Shown here piece after piece: positions 41,949 to 50,026 of a DNA stretch of 64,000 bases. The stretch spans positions 682,001 through 746,000 of the forward strand of contig CAVYEG010000006.1 of NCBI GenBank assembly GCA_963767565.1, given 5' to 3'. A model generated the notes under the pieces. The model searched no databases, was not told the origin of the DNA, and saw only the letters and a list, made by a program, of their open reading frames with translations. Each line of letters opens with the position of its first letter. The first letter of the stretch is position 1. Source of the DNA: Palsa-504 sp963767565 (GTDB lineage Bacteria; Actinomycetota; Actinomycetes; Streptosporangiales; Streptosporangiaceae). The position numbers and the translations under genes are program-made.

Positions 41949-42857
41949 ATGAGCGAACATGACTGGCTGGCCGAGCGGTTCGAGGAGAACCGGGCCCACC
42001 TGCGGGCCGTGGCCTACCGGGTTCTCGGCTCGGCGAGCGAGGCGGACGACGCCGTGCAGGAGACCTGGCTGCGGCTCAGCCGCTCCGGGGCCGACGGGGT
42101 GGAGAACCTGGGCGGCTGGCTGACCACGATCGTGGCCCGGGTCGCGCTGAACATGCTGAGCTCACGGGCTTCACGACGGGAAGAGCCGATCGACTCGTCA
42201 GCGGTCAGCGGCGCGGAGGCCGGCGGCACGCAGGGCGCCGGCCACGCCGACCCGGAGCACGAGGCGGTCCTGGCCGACTCCCTCGGCCTCGCGTTGCTCG
42301 TGGTCCTGGACACGCTCACCCCGGCGGAACGGCTCGCCTTCGTGCTGCACGACATGTTCGCCGTGCCGTTCGACGAGATCGCCCCGATCGTCGACCGCTC
42401 CCCCGCAGCCGCCCGGCAGCTGGCCAGCCGGGCCCGCCGCCGCGTGCAGCAGGCGGACGCCGCGCCCGAAGCGGAGACCGCGGTGCGGCGGGACATCGTC
42501 AGAGCCTTCCTGGCCGCCTCCCGCGGTGGTGACTTCGACGCCCTGCTCGCGATCCTCGACCCGGACGTCGTGCTCCGGGGAGACGCCGCTGACCGCGAGG
42601 TACAGGGCGCGCTGGCCGTCGCGGGCACCTTCTCCGGCCGCGCGGCGGCGGCCCGGCCCGCGCTCATCGACGGCGCTCCCGGGGCTATCTGGGCCCAGGG
42701 CGGCACGATCCGCGTCGTCTTCGACTTCACCATCATGAACGGGAAGATCGTCGCCATCGAGCTGATCGGCGATCCCGGGCGCATCAGCGAGCTTGAGGTA
42801 GTTCCGCTGACCTCGGCGGGCCTGCGGCCCGGCCGCCAAGCCGACCGCCGGGGCTGA
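41949..42857 (+). CDS. SigJ/ECF41-like sigma factor with SnoaL-like C-terminal domain
   Basis: 302 residues from ATG 41949, eight bases after GGAGGAG. Region 2 (WLAERFEENRAHLRAVAYRVLGSASEADDAVQETWLRL; read as the sigma core) and region 4 (LTPAERLAFVLHDMFAVPFDEIAPIV, AARQLASRARRRVQ) are followed by about 110 residues of an NTF2/SnoaL-like domain (VRAFLAASRGGDFDALLAILDPDVVLRGD, NGKIVAIELIGDP). In ECF41 sigmas this extension tunes activity instead of an anti-sigma factor, and none is seen here. Neighbour is a DinB protein rather than the usual carboxymuconolactone decarboxylase-type partner. Confidence 0.88.
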   Translation: MSEHDWLAERFEENRAHLRAVAYRVLGSASEADDAVQETWLRLSRSGADGVENLGGWLTTIVARVALNMLSSRASRREEPIDSSAVSGAEAGGTQGAGHADPEHEAVLADSLGLALLVVLDTLTPAERLAFVLHDMFAVPFDEIAPIVDRSPAAARQLASRARRRVQQADAAPEAETAVRRDIVRAFLAASRGGDFDALLAILDPDVVLRGDAADREVQGALAVAGTFSGRAAAARPALIDGAPGAIWAQGGTIRVVFDFTIMNGKIVAIELIGDPGRISELEVVPLTSAGLRPGRQADRRG

Positions 42858-42864
42858 CCGCCGG

Positions 42865-42957
42865 TCAGGTCTCCTCGAAGAGGGGCCCGCAGTAGCAGGC
42901 GCGGGCCCGCTCCAGATCGGTCACGTTGAGGGTGATGTGGTGAAATCCGGCTGGCAT
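42865..42957 (-). pseudogene. Remnant of a VOC (glyoxalase-fold) protein
   Basis: A 30-codon frame reading MPAGFHHITLNVTDLERARACY then CGPLFEET and a stop. FHHITLNVTDLERARAFY is the unmistakable N-terminus of vicinal oxygen chelate proteins, which are usually about 120 residues or more, so this is a truncated fossil. It lies between the convergent sigma factor and glucosidase. Confidence 0.6.
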
Positions 42958-42983
42958 GGCGCCAGGCTAGTGGCGTCCGCGGT

Positions 42984-44408
42984 TTACCCCACGGCCGAGC
43001 GGGTCCAGTCCGCGGGCGGCATCGGTACCGCGTTAGCCCGGACCACGTCGGCGTAGAAGCGCGCGCTGGCCTTGGGGATACGGCGCTGGTCGCCGAAGTC
43101 GACGAACACGATGCCGAACCGTTTCTGGTAGCCCCAGGCCCACTCGAAGTTGTCCAGCAGCGACCAGACGAAGTAGCCGGCCAGGCTGGCCCCGTCCTTG
43201 ATGGCGCGTGCGGCGGCCTCCAGGTGCGTATTCAGGTACCTGACCCGCTCGATGTCGTCGACTTCTCCTTGCGGGTTGACGTAGTCCTCGGCTGCGCGGC
43301 CGTTCTCGGTGATGTACACCGGCAGGCCGGCGGCCTGCTCGGACACCTCGAGCAGGATCTCGTGCAGCCCGTCGGCATCGACGAGCCAGTTCATCGTGGT
43401 CCGCTCCAGCCAGTCCGGCCGGTACTCCACCACTCCTGCTACCCCGCTGCGGGCGGGTTCTTCATTGCGCCGCAGGTCGCCCGGGTCGCCCGCGCGCAGG
43501 AAGATCGGCGAGTAGTAGTTCACGCCGAGGAAGTCCAGCCGCTGGCTGATGAGCTCCATGTCACCATCGGATACGAGCCCGGGCGACGGGAGCAGGGCCG
43601 CCGGCGCGTGCGCCGGGTAACGCCCGTGCAGCACCGACTCCAGGTAGATGCCGTTCACCATGGCCTCGGTGATCAGCCGGGCGGTCTGCAGCTCCTCCGG
43701 GCGGCGGTCGCCGAGGACCCGGACCGGGTGCAGGTCGAGGGCGATGCCGACCTGGTCGGCTCCGGCGCCGCGCAGCACCTGGGCCGCCAGCCCGTGCCCG
43801 ACCAGCAGGTGGTGCGTGGCGGCGGCCGCCGCCGCAGGGTCGCGCAGCCCGGGAGCATGCTGGCCGTGGCGGTAGCCGTTGTTGGACACCACCTGCGGCT
43901 CGTTCACAGTGATCCAGCGGGCCACCCGGTCGCCGAGGGCCTCGGCGCACAGCGCCGCGTACTCGGCGAAGCGTTCGGCGGTATCGCGCACGGCCCAGCC
44001 GCCGGCGTCCTGCAGTTCCTGCGGCAGGTCCCAGTGATACAGCGTGACCATAGCCGCGATGCCATGCTCGCCGAGCTCATCAAGCAGCGCCCGGTAGTAG
44101 TCCAGTCCCTTCTGGTTGACCGGGCCGCGGCCGCCCGGCTGCACCCGCGGCCAGCAGATCGAGAACCGGTAATCGTGCAGCCCCAGGGCGGCCAGCAGCG
44201 CGACGTCCTCGCGGTACCGGTGGTAGGAGTCGCAGGCCACATCGCCGGTGTCGCCGCCGCGGACGTTGCCTGGCGTATGGCTGAAGGTGTCCCATACCGA
44301 CTGGCCCTTTCCGTCGAGCGTCGCCGCTCCCTCGATCTGGTAGGCAGCCGTCGCCGCTCCCCAGATGAAGCCTTCGGGAAAGTCCAGGGCGCCGTTGGAA
44401 CCAGTCAT
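42984..44408 (-). CDS. Family 1 beta-glucosidase
   Basis: 474 residues, a complete GH1 retaining glycosidase without signal peptide, so cytoplasmic. Start FPEGFIWGAATAAYQIEGA is the family N-terminal signature; acid/base Glu170 in TVNEPQ and nucleophile Glu368 in YITENG are present, with YHWDLPQEL, FSICWPRVQP and SLLDNFEWAWGY. It would hydrolyse cellobiose or other beta-glucosides. Divergent from a LacI gene; two LacI-type operators lie 54-90 bp upstream of its ATG, and an Opp-type importer follows the LacI gene, forming a glycoside-use module. Confidence 0.95.
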   Translation of the reverse strand: MTGSNGALDFPEGFIWGAATAAYQIEGAATLDGKGQSVWDTFSHTPGNVRGGDTGDVACDSYHRYREDVALLAALGLHDYRFSICWPRVQPGGRGPVNQKGLDYYRALLDELGEHGIAAMVTLYHWDLPQELQDAGGWAVRDTAERFAEYAALCAEALGDRVARWITVNEPQVVSNNGYRHGQHAPGLRDPAAAAAATHHLLVGHGLAAQVLRGAGADQVGIALDLHPVRVLGDRRPEELQTARLITEAMVNGIYLESVLHGRYPAHAPAALLPSPGLVSDGDMELISQRLDFLGVNYYSPIFLRAGDPGDLRRNEEPARSGVAGVVEYRPDWLERTTMNWLVDADGLHEILLEVSEQAAGLPVYITENGRAAEDYVNPQGEVDDIERVRYLNTHLEAAARAIKDGASLAGYFVWSLLDNFEWAWGYQKRFGIVFVDFGDQRRIPKASARFYADVVRANAVPMPPADWTRSAVG

Positions 44409-44462
44409 CAGCCTCTCCTTTGCGCGGCTACGGACCTTGACGGCCCCTGTGCTGAGGGTTAG

Positions 44463-44497
44463 TGTAAGCGCTTAGATTTCCGGTGTAAACGCTTACA
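44463..44497. promoter_or_regulatory. Paired LacI-family operators
   Basis: TGTAAGCGCTTAGA (44463-44476) and TGTAAACGCTTACA (44484-44497). Both match the palindrome TGTAAnCGnTTACA used by LacI-type regulators; the second is nearly perfect. Centres are 21 bp apart, two helical turns, which favours cooperative binding. They control the divergent glucosidase and lacI genes. Confidence 0.85.
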
Positions 44498-44543
44498 TCC
44501 CGGTAAGTAAGGGAATGACAGCCATGTCGTTGATCGGGAAAAA

Positions 44544-45677
44544 GTGGTAACCCTCTACGACGTGGCGCGCCTGGCAGGCGTGTCTACGGCGACCGTCTCG
44601 AGGGTCGTCCACGGCCAGGATCGGGTCCGCGAAGCCACCCGGCTCCGGGTCCAGCAGGCCATCGAGGAGCTCGGTTACGTTCCTGACGGCGCGGCGCAGA
44701 GCCTGTCCCGCCGCCGCAAGGATGTGATCGGCCTGGTGTGCGTGGAGCGCGAGCTCGAGCACTTCGACATAGAGAACGTGGGCCTGCTGTACTACGACGA
44801 GGTGCTGCGCGGCGTGGAGGCCTGCATCAGGCACCGCAACTGGTCGCTGCTGATCACCTTCATGCAGGGCGACCGGGCCGACTTCTCCCGGATGGATTCG
44901 CTGTCCGGCAAGGTGGACGGGATCCTCATCGGCGAGGGTTTCGTCGCCTCCCCCATCATCGAGCGCCTGGCCGCGCGCGTGCCCCTGGTGGTCATAGCCG
45001 GGACGCCGGGCGAGACGGCGGCCGACGTGGTAGCGGCCGACAACTTCTCGGGCTCGGCGGCGATCATCAAGCACCTCATCGCCGACCACGGCAAGCGGCG
45101 GCTGTTTCACATCGACGGACCGCCGAACTCCCCCGACGCGGGCGAACGGCGGCTGGCCCTGGAGCAGGTGCTGCGCGATCATCCGCAAAGCCGGCTCATC
45201 GGCTCCGCACAGGGCATCCTCAGCGTCCGCAGCGGCGAGCAGGCCGCCGAGAACCTGCTCAGCCGGCACCGGCGGGCGATGCCCGACGCGGTGGTCTGCG
45301 CCAACGACCAGATGGCGATCGGGGTGCTGCGGGCCTTCGCCGCGGGCGGCGTGCGCGTGCCCGAGGAGGTGGCCGTGGTCGGCTTCGACGACATCGTACT
45401 CGGCAGCCTGTACGACCCGACGCTGACCACGGTCCATCAGCCGATGCGCCTGCTCGGCGAGCGGGCCTGCGCCCGGCTGCTCGACCGGATCGCCGATCCG
45501 GGCCTGCGCCCGGCCGTGGAGCTGCTGCCGACTGAACTCGTGCTCCGGTCCAGCTGCGGGTGTTCCGCTGGGGCCGGGATCCGTCAGCCGGTCCTGCCGC
45601 TCCGGGCCCACCGCGACGGGGCCGTGCCCGGCCAACGGCCTGCCCGGCGCGCGGCTGGCGCGCCGGCGAAGGCGTAA
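44544..45677 (+). CDS. LacI-family transcriptional regulator
   Basis: 377 residues. N-terminal HTH VTLYDVARLAGVSTATVSRVV with hinge helix (QSLSRRRKDVIGLV), then a periplasmic-binding-protein-like sugar domain (VDGILIGEGF, VVAADNFSGSAAIIKHLI, PDAVVCANDQMAIGVLRAF, VAVVGFDDIVLGSLYDPTLTTV). GTG start at 44544, with weak ribosome site. Probably a repressor released by a glucoside or its product, acting on the operators between it and the glucosidase. The last 30 residues are an atypical basic tail. The permease gene starts 9 bp later. Confidence 0.93.
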   Translation: MVTLYDVARLAGVSTATVSRVVHGQDRVREATRLRVQQAIEELGYVPDGAAQSLSRRRKDVIGLVCVERELEHFDIENVGLLYYDEVLRGVEACIRHRNWSLLITFMQGDRADFSRMDSLSGKVDGILIGEGFVASPIIERLAARVPLVVIAGTPGETAADVVAADNFSGSAAIIKHLIADHGKRRLFHIDGPPNSPDAGERRLALEQVLRDHPQSRLIGSAQGILSVRSGEQAAENLLSRHRRAMPDAVVCANDQMAIGVLRAFAAGGVRVPEEVAVVGFDDIVLGSLYDPTLTTVHQPMRLLGERACARLLDRIADPGLRPAVELLPTELVLRSSCGCSAGAGIRQPVLPLRAHRDGAVPGQRPARRAAGAPAKA

Positions 45678-45686
45678 GGAGGCGTC

Positions 45687-46673
45687 ATGCCGTTCATCGT
45701 CCGCCGGCTGATCTTCTACGTCGTCGCGGCCTGGGTGGCGCTCACCATCAACTTCATCATCCCCCGCCTGGTGCCGGGGAACGCGGTCGAGAGCATCATG
45801 TCGAAGTTCACCGACCTGCAACCCTCGGCCTACCGCGCGATCGAGGCCATGCTCGGCGTGGGAAACGCGGGCTCGATCTGGCATCAGTACTGGAGCTATC
45901 TCGTCGACGTGGCCCACTTTAACCTCGGGACCAGCTCCAGCGAATTCCCGGCCCAGGTCTCCACCCTGCTCGGAGAGGCCCTGCCCTGGACGATCATCCT
46001 CGTGGGCAGCGCGACCGTGATTGCGTTCACAGTGGGTACCGTCCTCGGCATCGCGGCCGGCTGGCGGCATGGCGGCGCGCTGGACCGCGTGCTGCCCGGG
46101 CTCATGTTCCTGCAGGCGATTCCCTACTTCTTCTTCGCGCTGATCCTGCTCGAATTGTTCGCGGTCAAGCTCCACGTCTTCCCGATCGGCCAGGGCTACG
46201 GGCAGGGCCTGATCCCGGGCTGGCACTGGGCGTTCATCGGCAGCGCCATCGACCACTCGCTGCTCCCGGCCCTCACCATCGTGCTCACCTCGATAGCCGG
46301 CTGGATGCTGCAGATGCGCAACGTCATGATCACGACCATCGGCGAGGACTACGTGGTTGCCGCCCAGGCCAAGGGCCTGCCCAACCGCAGGGTCACCTTC
46401 ACCTACGCCGCGCGCAACGCGATCCTGCCGCAGCTGCAGGGCTTCGGCCTGGCGATCGGCTTCGTGGTATCCGGCGCCCTGATCATGGAGATCGTCTTCT
46501 CCTACCCGGGGATCGGCCTGCTGCTGATCAACGCGGTCAGCTCGGACGACTACGCGCTGACGCAGGGGATCTTCCTGGTGATCACCTTCGCGGTCCTGCT
46601 CGCCAACCTGATCGTCGACCTCATCATCGTGTTCGTCGATCCCCGCGCCCGAGCCCGGGAGGCCACCCGATGA
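45687..46673 (+). CDS. ABC importer permease, DppB/OppB type
   Basis: 328 residues, six predicted helices. N-terminal MPFIVRRLIFYVVAAWVALTINFIIPRL and the cytoplasmic EAA loop (YVVAAQAKGLPNRRVTFTYAARNAILP) are those of oligopeptide-type permeases, which in actinomycetes also import oligosaccharides. GGAGG lies just upstream of the ATG. First of five importer genes following lacI; it overlaps the next permease by 4 bp. Confidence 0.93.
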   Translation: MPFIVRRLIFYVVAAWVALTINFIIPRLVPGNAVESIMSKFTDLQPSAYRAIEAMLGVGNAGSIWHQYWSYLVDVAHFNLGTSSSEFPAQVSTLLGEALPWTIILVGSATVIAFTVGTVLGIAAGWRHGGALDRVLPGLMFLQAIPYFFFALILLELFAVKLHVFPIGQGYGQGLIPGWHWAFIGSAIDHSLLPALTIVLTSIAGWMLQMRNVMITTIGEDYVVAAQAKGLPNRRVTFTYAARNAILPQLQGFGLAIGFVVSGALIMEIVFSYPGIGLLLINAVSSDDYALTQGIFLVITFAVLLANLIVDLIIVFVDPRARAREATR

Positions 46674-47725
46674 CGGTCGCACCGGCCATCAGCACCGAAC
46701 TCACCGCCACCATCCAGGAAGCCCCCGAGCCCGGCTGGTGGCGCCGGATGCCGACCAAGGCCAAGGCGGGCGTCGTCCTGTTCGGCCTCTTCGTGCTCAC
46801 CGCCATCATCGGGCCGCTGGTCACCCCCTATGATCCGTCGTTCCAGAACCCCAACCCGAACGCGTCGATGAACGCGCCCAGCGCGGCGCATCTGCTCGGC
46901 ACCACGCAGAGCGGGCAAGACGTGCTGTCCCAGCTCCTGGTCGGGATCCGCCTCACCCTGGAGCTCGGGCTCATCGTCGGCGTGGTGGCCACGGTGCTCG
47001 CCGTGATCGTCGGCGTCACGTCCGCCTTCCTCGGCGGCTTCTGGGACGAACTGCTGTCGCTGCTCACCAACGTCTTCCTGGTGATTCCGGCGCTGCCCCT
47101 GCTCATCGTCCTGCTCGGCTACTTTCCGAACCGGGGAGAGACGCCGACCATCATCGTGCTCGCCCTGCTGGGCTGGCCGTGGGGGGCTCGGGTGATGCGG
47201 GCCCAGACCCTGGCCATCCGCAATCGCGACTTCGTGGCCGCGTCCCGGGAGACCGGGGAGGGAACCTGGCGGATCATCGTCTTCGAGATCGTCCCCAACG
47301 AGGTAAGCCTGATCGCGGCGAGCTTCGTGAACACCGTGCTGTACGCCATCGGAGCCTCTGTCGCCCTCGCCTTCATCGGGGTCGCCGACCTGAACAGCTG
47401 GAGCCTGGGCACCATGCTCTACTGGGCCCAGAGCCAGCAGGCACTGCAGCTCGGGGCCTGGTGGTGGTTCGTGCCGCCGGGCCTGGCGGTGGCGCTCATG
47501 GGCACCGCCCTGGTGCTGCTGAACACGGGCATCGACGAGCTCGGCAACCCCCGCCTGCGCGACGCGAGCAGTGCCAGCAGGATCGCCGGGCGTTGGCTCA
47601 AGCCCGCGGACCCCACACCCGTGCTGAGCGAGATCTCGCAGCGCCGCAGCGGGTTCGCCGGCTTCCTGCACTCGTTCTCCCGAAGTTCGCTGCTCGACGG
47701 GGCCGACGCGGGTGAGCGCCGATGA
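46670..47725 (+). CDS. ABC importer permease, DppC/OppC type
   Basis: 351 residues. OppC-type layout: cytoplasmic N-terminus, helix 1 (KAKAGVVLFGLFVLTAIIGPL), the conserved HLLGTTQSGQDVLSQLLVGIRLTL, and EAA loop (DFVAASRETGEGTWRIIVFEIVPN). C-terminal 55 residues beyond the last helix are soluble and atypical. ATG overlaps the previous stop (ATGA) and its own stop overlaps the ATPase gene, so the operon is tightly coupled. Confidence 0.93.
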   Translation: MTVAPAISTELTATIQEAPEPGWWRRMPTKAKAGVVLFGLFVLTAIIGPLVTPYDPSFQNPNPNASMNAPSAAHLLGTTQSGQDVLSQLLVGIRLTLELGLIVGVVATVLAVIVGVTSAFLGGFWDELLSLLTNVFLVIPALPLLIVLLGYFPNRGETPTIIVLALLGWPWGARVMRAQTLAIRNRDFVAASRETGEGTWRIIVFEIVPNEVSLIAASFVNTVLYAIGASVALAFIGVADLNSWSLGTMLYWAQSQQALQLGAWWWFVPPGLAVALMGTALVLLNTGIDELGNPRLRDASSASRIAGRWLKPADPTPVLSEISQRRSGFAGFLHSFSRSSLLDGADAGERR

Positions 47726-48912
47726 GCGCGGACCCGGCGGCCGACCGCGCCATCGGCCGGGCTGCCGGCCGGGCCCTTGACCGGGAAGCTCACCGCGCAG
47801 CCAGCACGGCGGCCGGTCCCGCCGCCGGCTCATCCCCGGCCGACGCCTACGCCCCGGGCTCCAGTCCCGTACTCGATATCCGTGACCTGTCAGTGGTGTA
47901 CCGCACCCCGGCCGGCGATGTGCGCGCCGTGGATCATGTGAACCTCGCTCTCGGGGCCAGCGAGGTTGTCGGCCTGGCGGGCGAGAGCGGGTCGGGCAAG
48001 TCGACGCTGGCCTACGGCGCCTGCCGCCTGCTGCGCGCCCCCGCGCTCATCACGAACGGCAGCGTCACCTACCGCGGCCGCCGGGTGTCCGGGCCTGCCA
48101 ACGTACTGAAGATGCGGCCGGATGAGCTGCGGCGGCTGCGCTGGCGCGAGATCGCGATCGTGTTCCAAAGCGCGATGAACGCGCTCAACCCGGTGCTCAA
48201 CGTCCGCGACCAGCTGCTCGACGCCATCCACGCGCACCTGAAGATGCCCAGGGACGAAGCCCACTCCAGGGCCGCATCCTTGCTCGACCTCGTCGGCATC
48301 CCCCGGTCCCGGCTGCGCAGCTATCCGCATGAGCTGTCCGGCGGCATGCGCCAGCGGGTGATGATCGCCATGGCGCTGGCCGCCGAACCGGAGATCATCA
48401 TCATGGACGAGCCGACCACCGCGCTCGACGTGGTGGTGCAGCGGGACATCCTGGCCCAGATCGTCGAGCTCAAAGAGCGCCTGGGTTTCTCGGTACTGTT
48501 CATCACCCACGACCTCTCGCTCCTGCTCGAACTGGCCGACCGGATCGCCGTGATGTACGCCGGCCAGCTGGTCGAGATCGCCACGTCGGACGAGATCCAC
48601 CACGAGGCCGCCCACCCCTACACCAAGGGCCTGCTCAACTCGTTCCCGTCGCTGCGCGGACCCCGCCGCGAGCTGGCCGGCATTCCCGGCTCACCGCCTG
48701 ATTTGCGCGACCCGCCCCCCGGCTGCCCGTTCGTGCCCCGCTGCGGGTACGCCAGACCAGAGTGCCAGGACGTGGACATGCAGCTGCTGCCGCTCGCCAC
48801 GTCCAGCGATCCTGACCACGTGACGGCCTGCCCGTTCGTGCTCCCGGACACTCCGCCGCCGCCCGTGCCGTGCGCGACCCCCGCGGGCCCAGCCGGGGAG
48901 CCGGGAACATGA
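47722..48912 (+). CDS. ABC importer ATPase, DppD/OppD type
   Basis: 396 residues. Walker A GESGSGKSTL, Q-loop region IVFQSAMNALNPV, signature LSGGMRQRV, Walker B IIIMDEPTTAL, and the C-terminal oligopeptide-ABC domain with the Cys cluster PPPGCPFVPRCGYARPEC that can bind an iron-sulfur cluster in some homologues. The first 45 residues (Ala/Arg-rich) are not family-like, so the true start may be later. Energises uptake together with the next gene. Confidence 0.93.
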   Translation: MSADPAADRAIGRAAGRALDREAHRAASTAAGPAAGSSPADAYAPGSSPVLDIRDLSVVYRTPAGDVRAVDHVNLALGASEVVGLAGESGSGKSTLAYGACRLLRAPALITNGSVTYRGRRVSGPANVLKMRPDELRRLRWREIAIVFQSAMNALNPVLNVRDQLLDAIHAHLKMPRDEAHSRAASLLDLVGIPRSRLRSYPHELSGGMRQRVMIAMALAAEPEIIIMDEPTTALDVVVQRDILAQIVELKERLGFSVLFITHDLSLLLELADRIAVMYAGQLVEIATSDEIHHEAAHPYTKGLLNSFPSLRGPRRELAGIPGSPPDLRDPPPGCPFVPRCGYARPECQDVDMQLLPLATSSDPDHVTACPFVLPDTPPPPVPCATPAGPAGEPGT

Positions 48913-49988
48913 GCGGGCAGATCCTGACGTCCGCGGCCGCGGCGCGCGGGCCGCTCGCCATGGAGGCGATCTCGCTCAGCAAGGACTTCCGGGTCGGCCG
49001 CGGCCACACGCTGCACGCGGTGCGCGACGTCTCCTTCAACCTGTACCGCGGCGCCGTCGTCGCGCTCGTCGGCGAGAGCGGTTCGGGCAAGTCCACCGCG
49101 GCCAGGCTCCTGGCCGGGCAGGAACGGCTGACCTCCGGCACCATCCGGCTGGATGGCAGGCAGGTGGAGGTGTCAAGCCGCAAGGCCTTCCGGCACTACA
49201 AGAGCGAGGTCCAGCTCGTGTTCCAGGACCCGTTCTCCTCGCTCAACCCGGTACATACCGTGCGCTACCATCTCGAACGCCCGGTCAAGCTCCACCAGGG
49301 CCAGGACGCAAAGGTCGGCCAGGAGGTCGCCGCCCTGATGGAGCAGGTCCGGCTCACGCCGGCCAGGCAGTTCCTGCCCAAGTACCCGCATGAGCTGTCC
49401 GGCGGCCAGCGCCAGCGAGTCTCCTTCGCCCGTGCGCTGGCCGCCCGGCCCAGCGTGCTGCTCGCCGACGAACCGGTGTCCATGCTCGACGTCTCGATCC
49501 GCCTGGAGATGCTCGGCCTGCTCGACGACCTCCGCCAGCGTTTCCGGCTCGCGATGCTCTATATCACCCACGACATTGCGTCGGCCCGCTACTTCGCGGA
49601 CGAGATCCTGGTCATGTACGCCGGAGAGATCGTAGAGCGAGGGCCGGCCGAGGAAGTAACCCAGGTTCCGGCGCACCCCTATACGCAGCTGCTGGTCGCC
49701 TCCGCGCCGGACCCGGACAACCTCGGCAGCGCCCTTCGCGGCGGCAGCCGGCGCCAGGGCCCCGCCGCAGCATCCGGAAGGCCGCAGAACCTGGACGGCG
49801 TGGCCGCGCAAGGCTGCCCGTTCAGTCCCAGGTGCCCGTTCGCTGATGACCTATGCCGGCGGGAGGACCCGGCCCTGATCCAGCTTTCTGACACGCGGGG
49901 CGCGGCCTGCTGGCACCTGGACGTCGCCGCGCCGGAGCTCGCTTCCGGGTCACGGCGGGATGGGGACGGGGATACGAGGACCACATAA
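48909..49988 (+). CDS. ABC importer ATPase, DppF/OppF type
   Basis: 359 residues from ATG 48909, overlapping the previous stop (ATGA). Walker A GESGSGKSTA, Q-loop VFQDPFSSLNPV, signature LSGGQRQRVSFARAL, Walker B LLADEPVSMLDVS, and the C-terminal QGCPFSPRCPFADDLCRRED Cys cluster. Pairs with the preceding ATPase as a heterodimer. Followed by the binding-protein gene 38 bp downstream. Confidence 0.93.
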   Translation: MSGQILTSAAAARGPLAMEAISLSKDFRVGRGHTLHAVRDVSFNLYRGAVVALVGESGSGKSTAARLLAGQERLTSGTIRLDGRQVEVSSRKAFRHYKSEVQLVFQDPFSSLNPVHTVRYHLERPVKLHQGQDAKVGQEVAALMEQVRLTPARQFLPKYPHELSGGQRQRVSFARALAARPSVLLADEPVSMLDVSIRLEMLGLLDDLRQRFRLAMLYITHDIASARYFADEILVMYAGEIVERGPAEEVTQVPAHPYTQLLVASAPDPDNLGSALRGGSRRQGPAAASGRPQNLDGVAAQGCPFSPRCPFADDLCRREDPALIQLSDTRGAACWHLDVAAPELASGSRRDGDGDTRTT

Positions 49989-50026
49989 GTCCACCACCGA
50001 GGAAACCTGAGAGAAGGACGAGATTG

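Noticed and set aside
44493..46682. 729-codon minus-strand open frame
   Set aside because: Antisense to the LacI and permease genes; no motifs.
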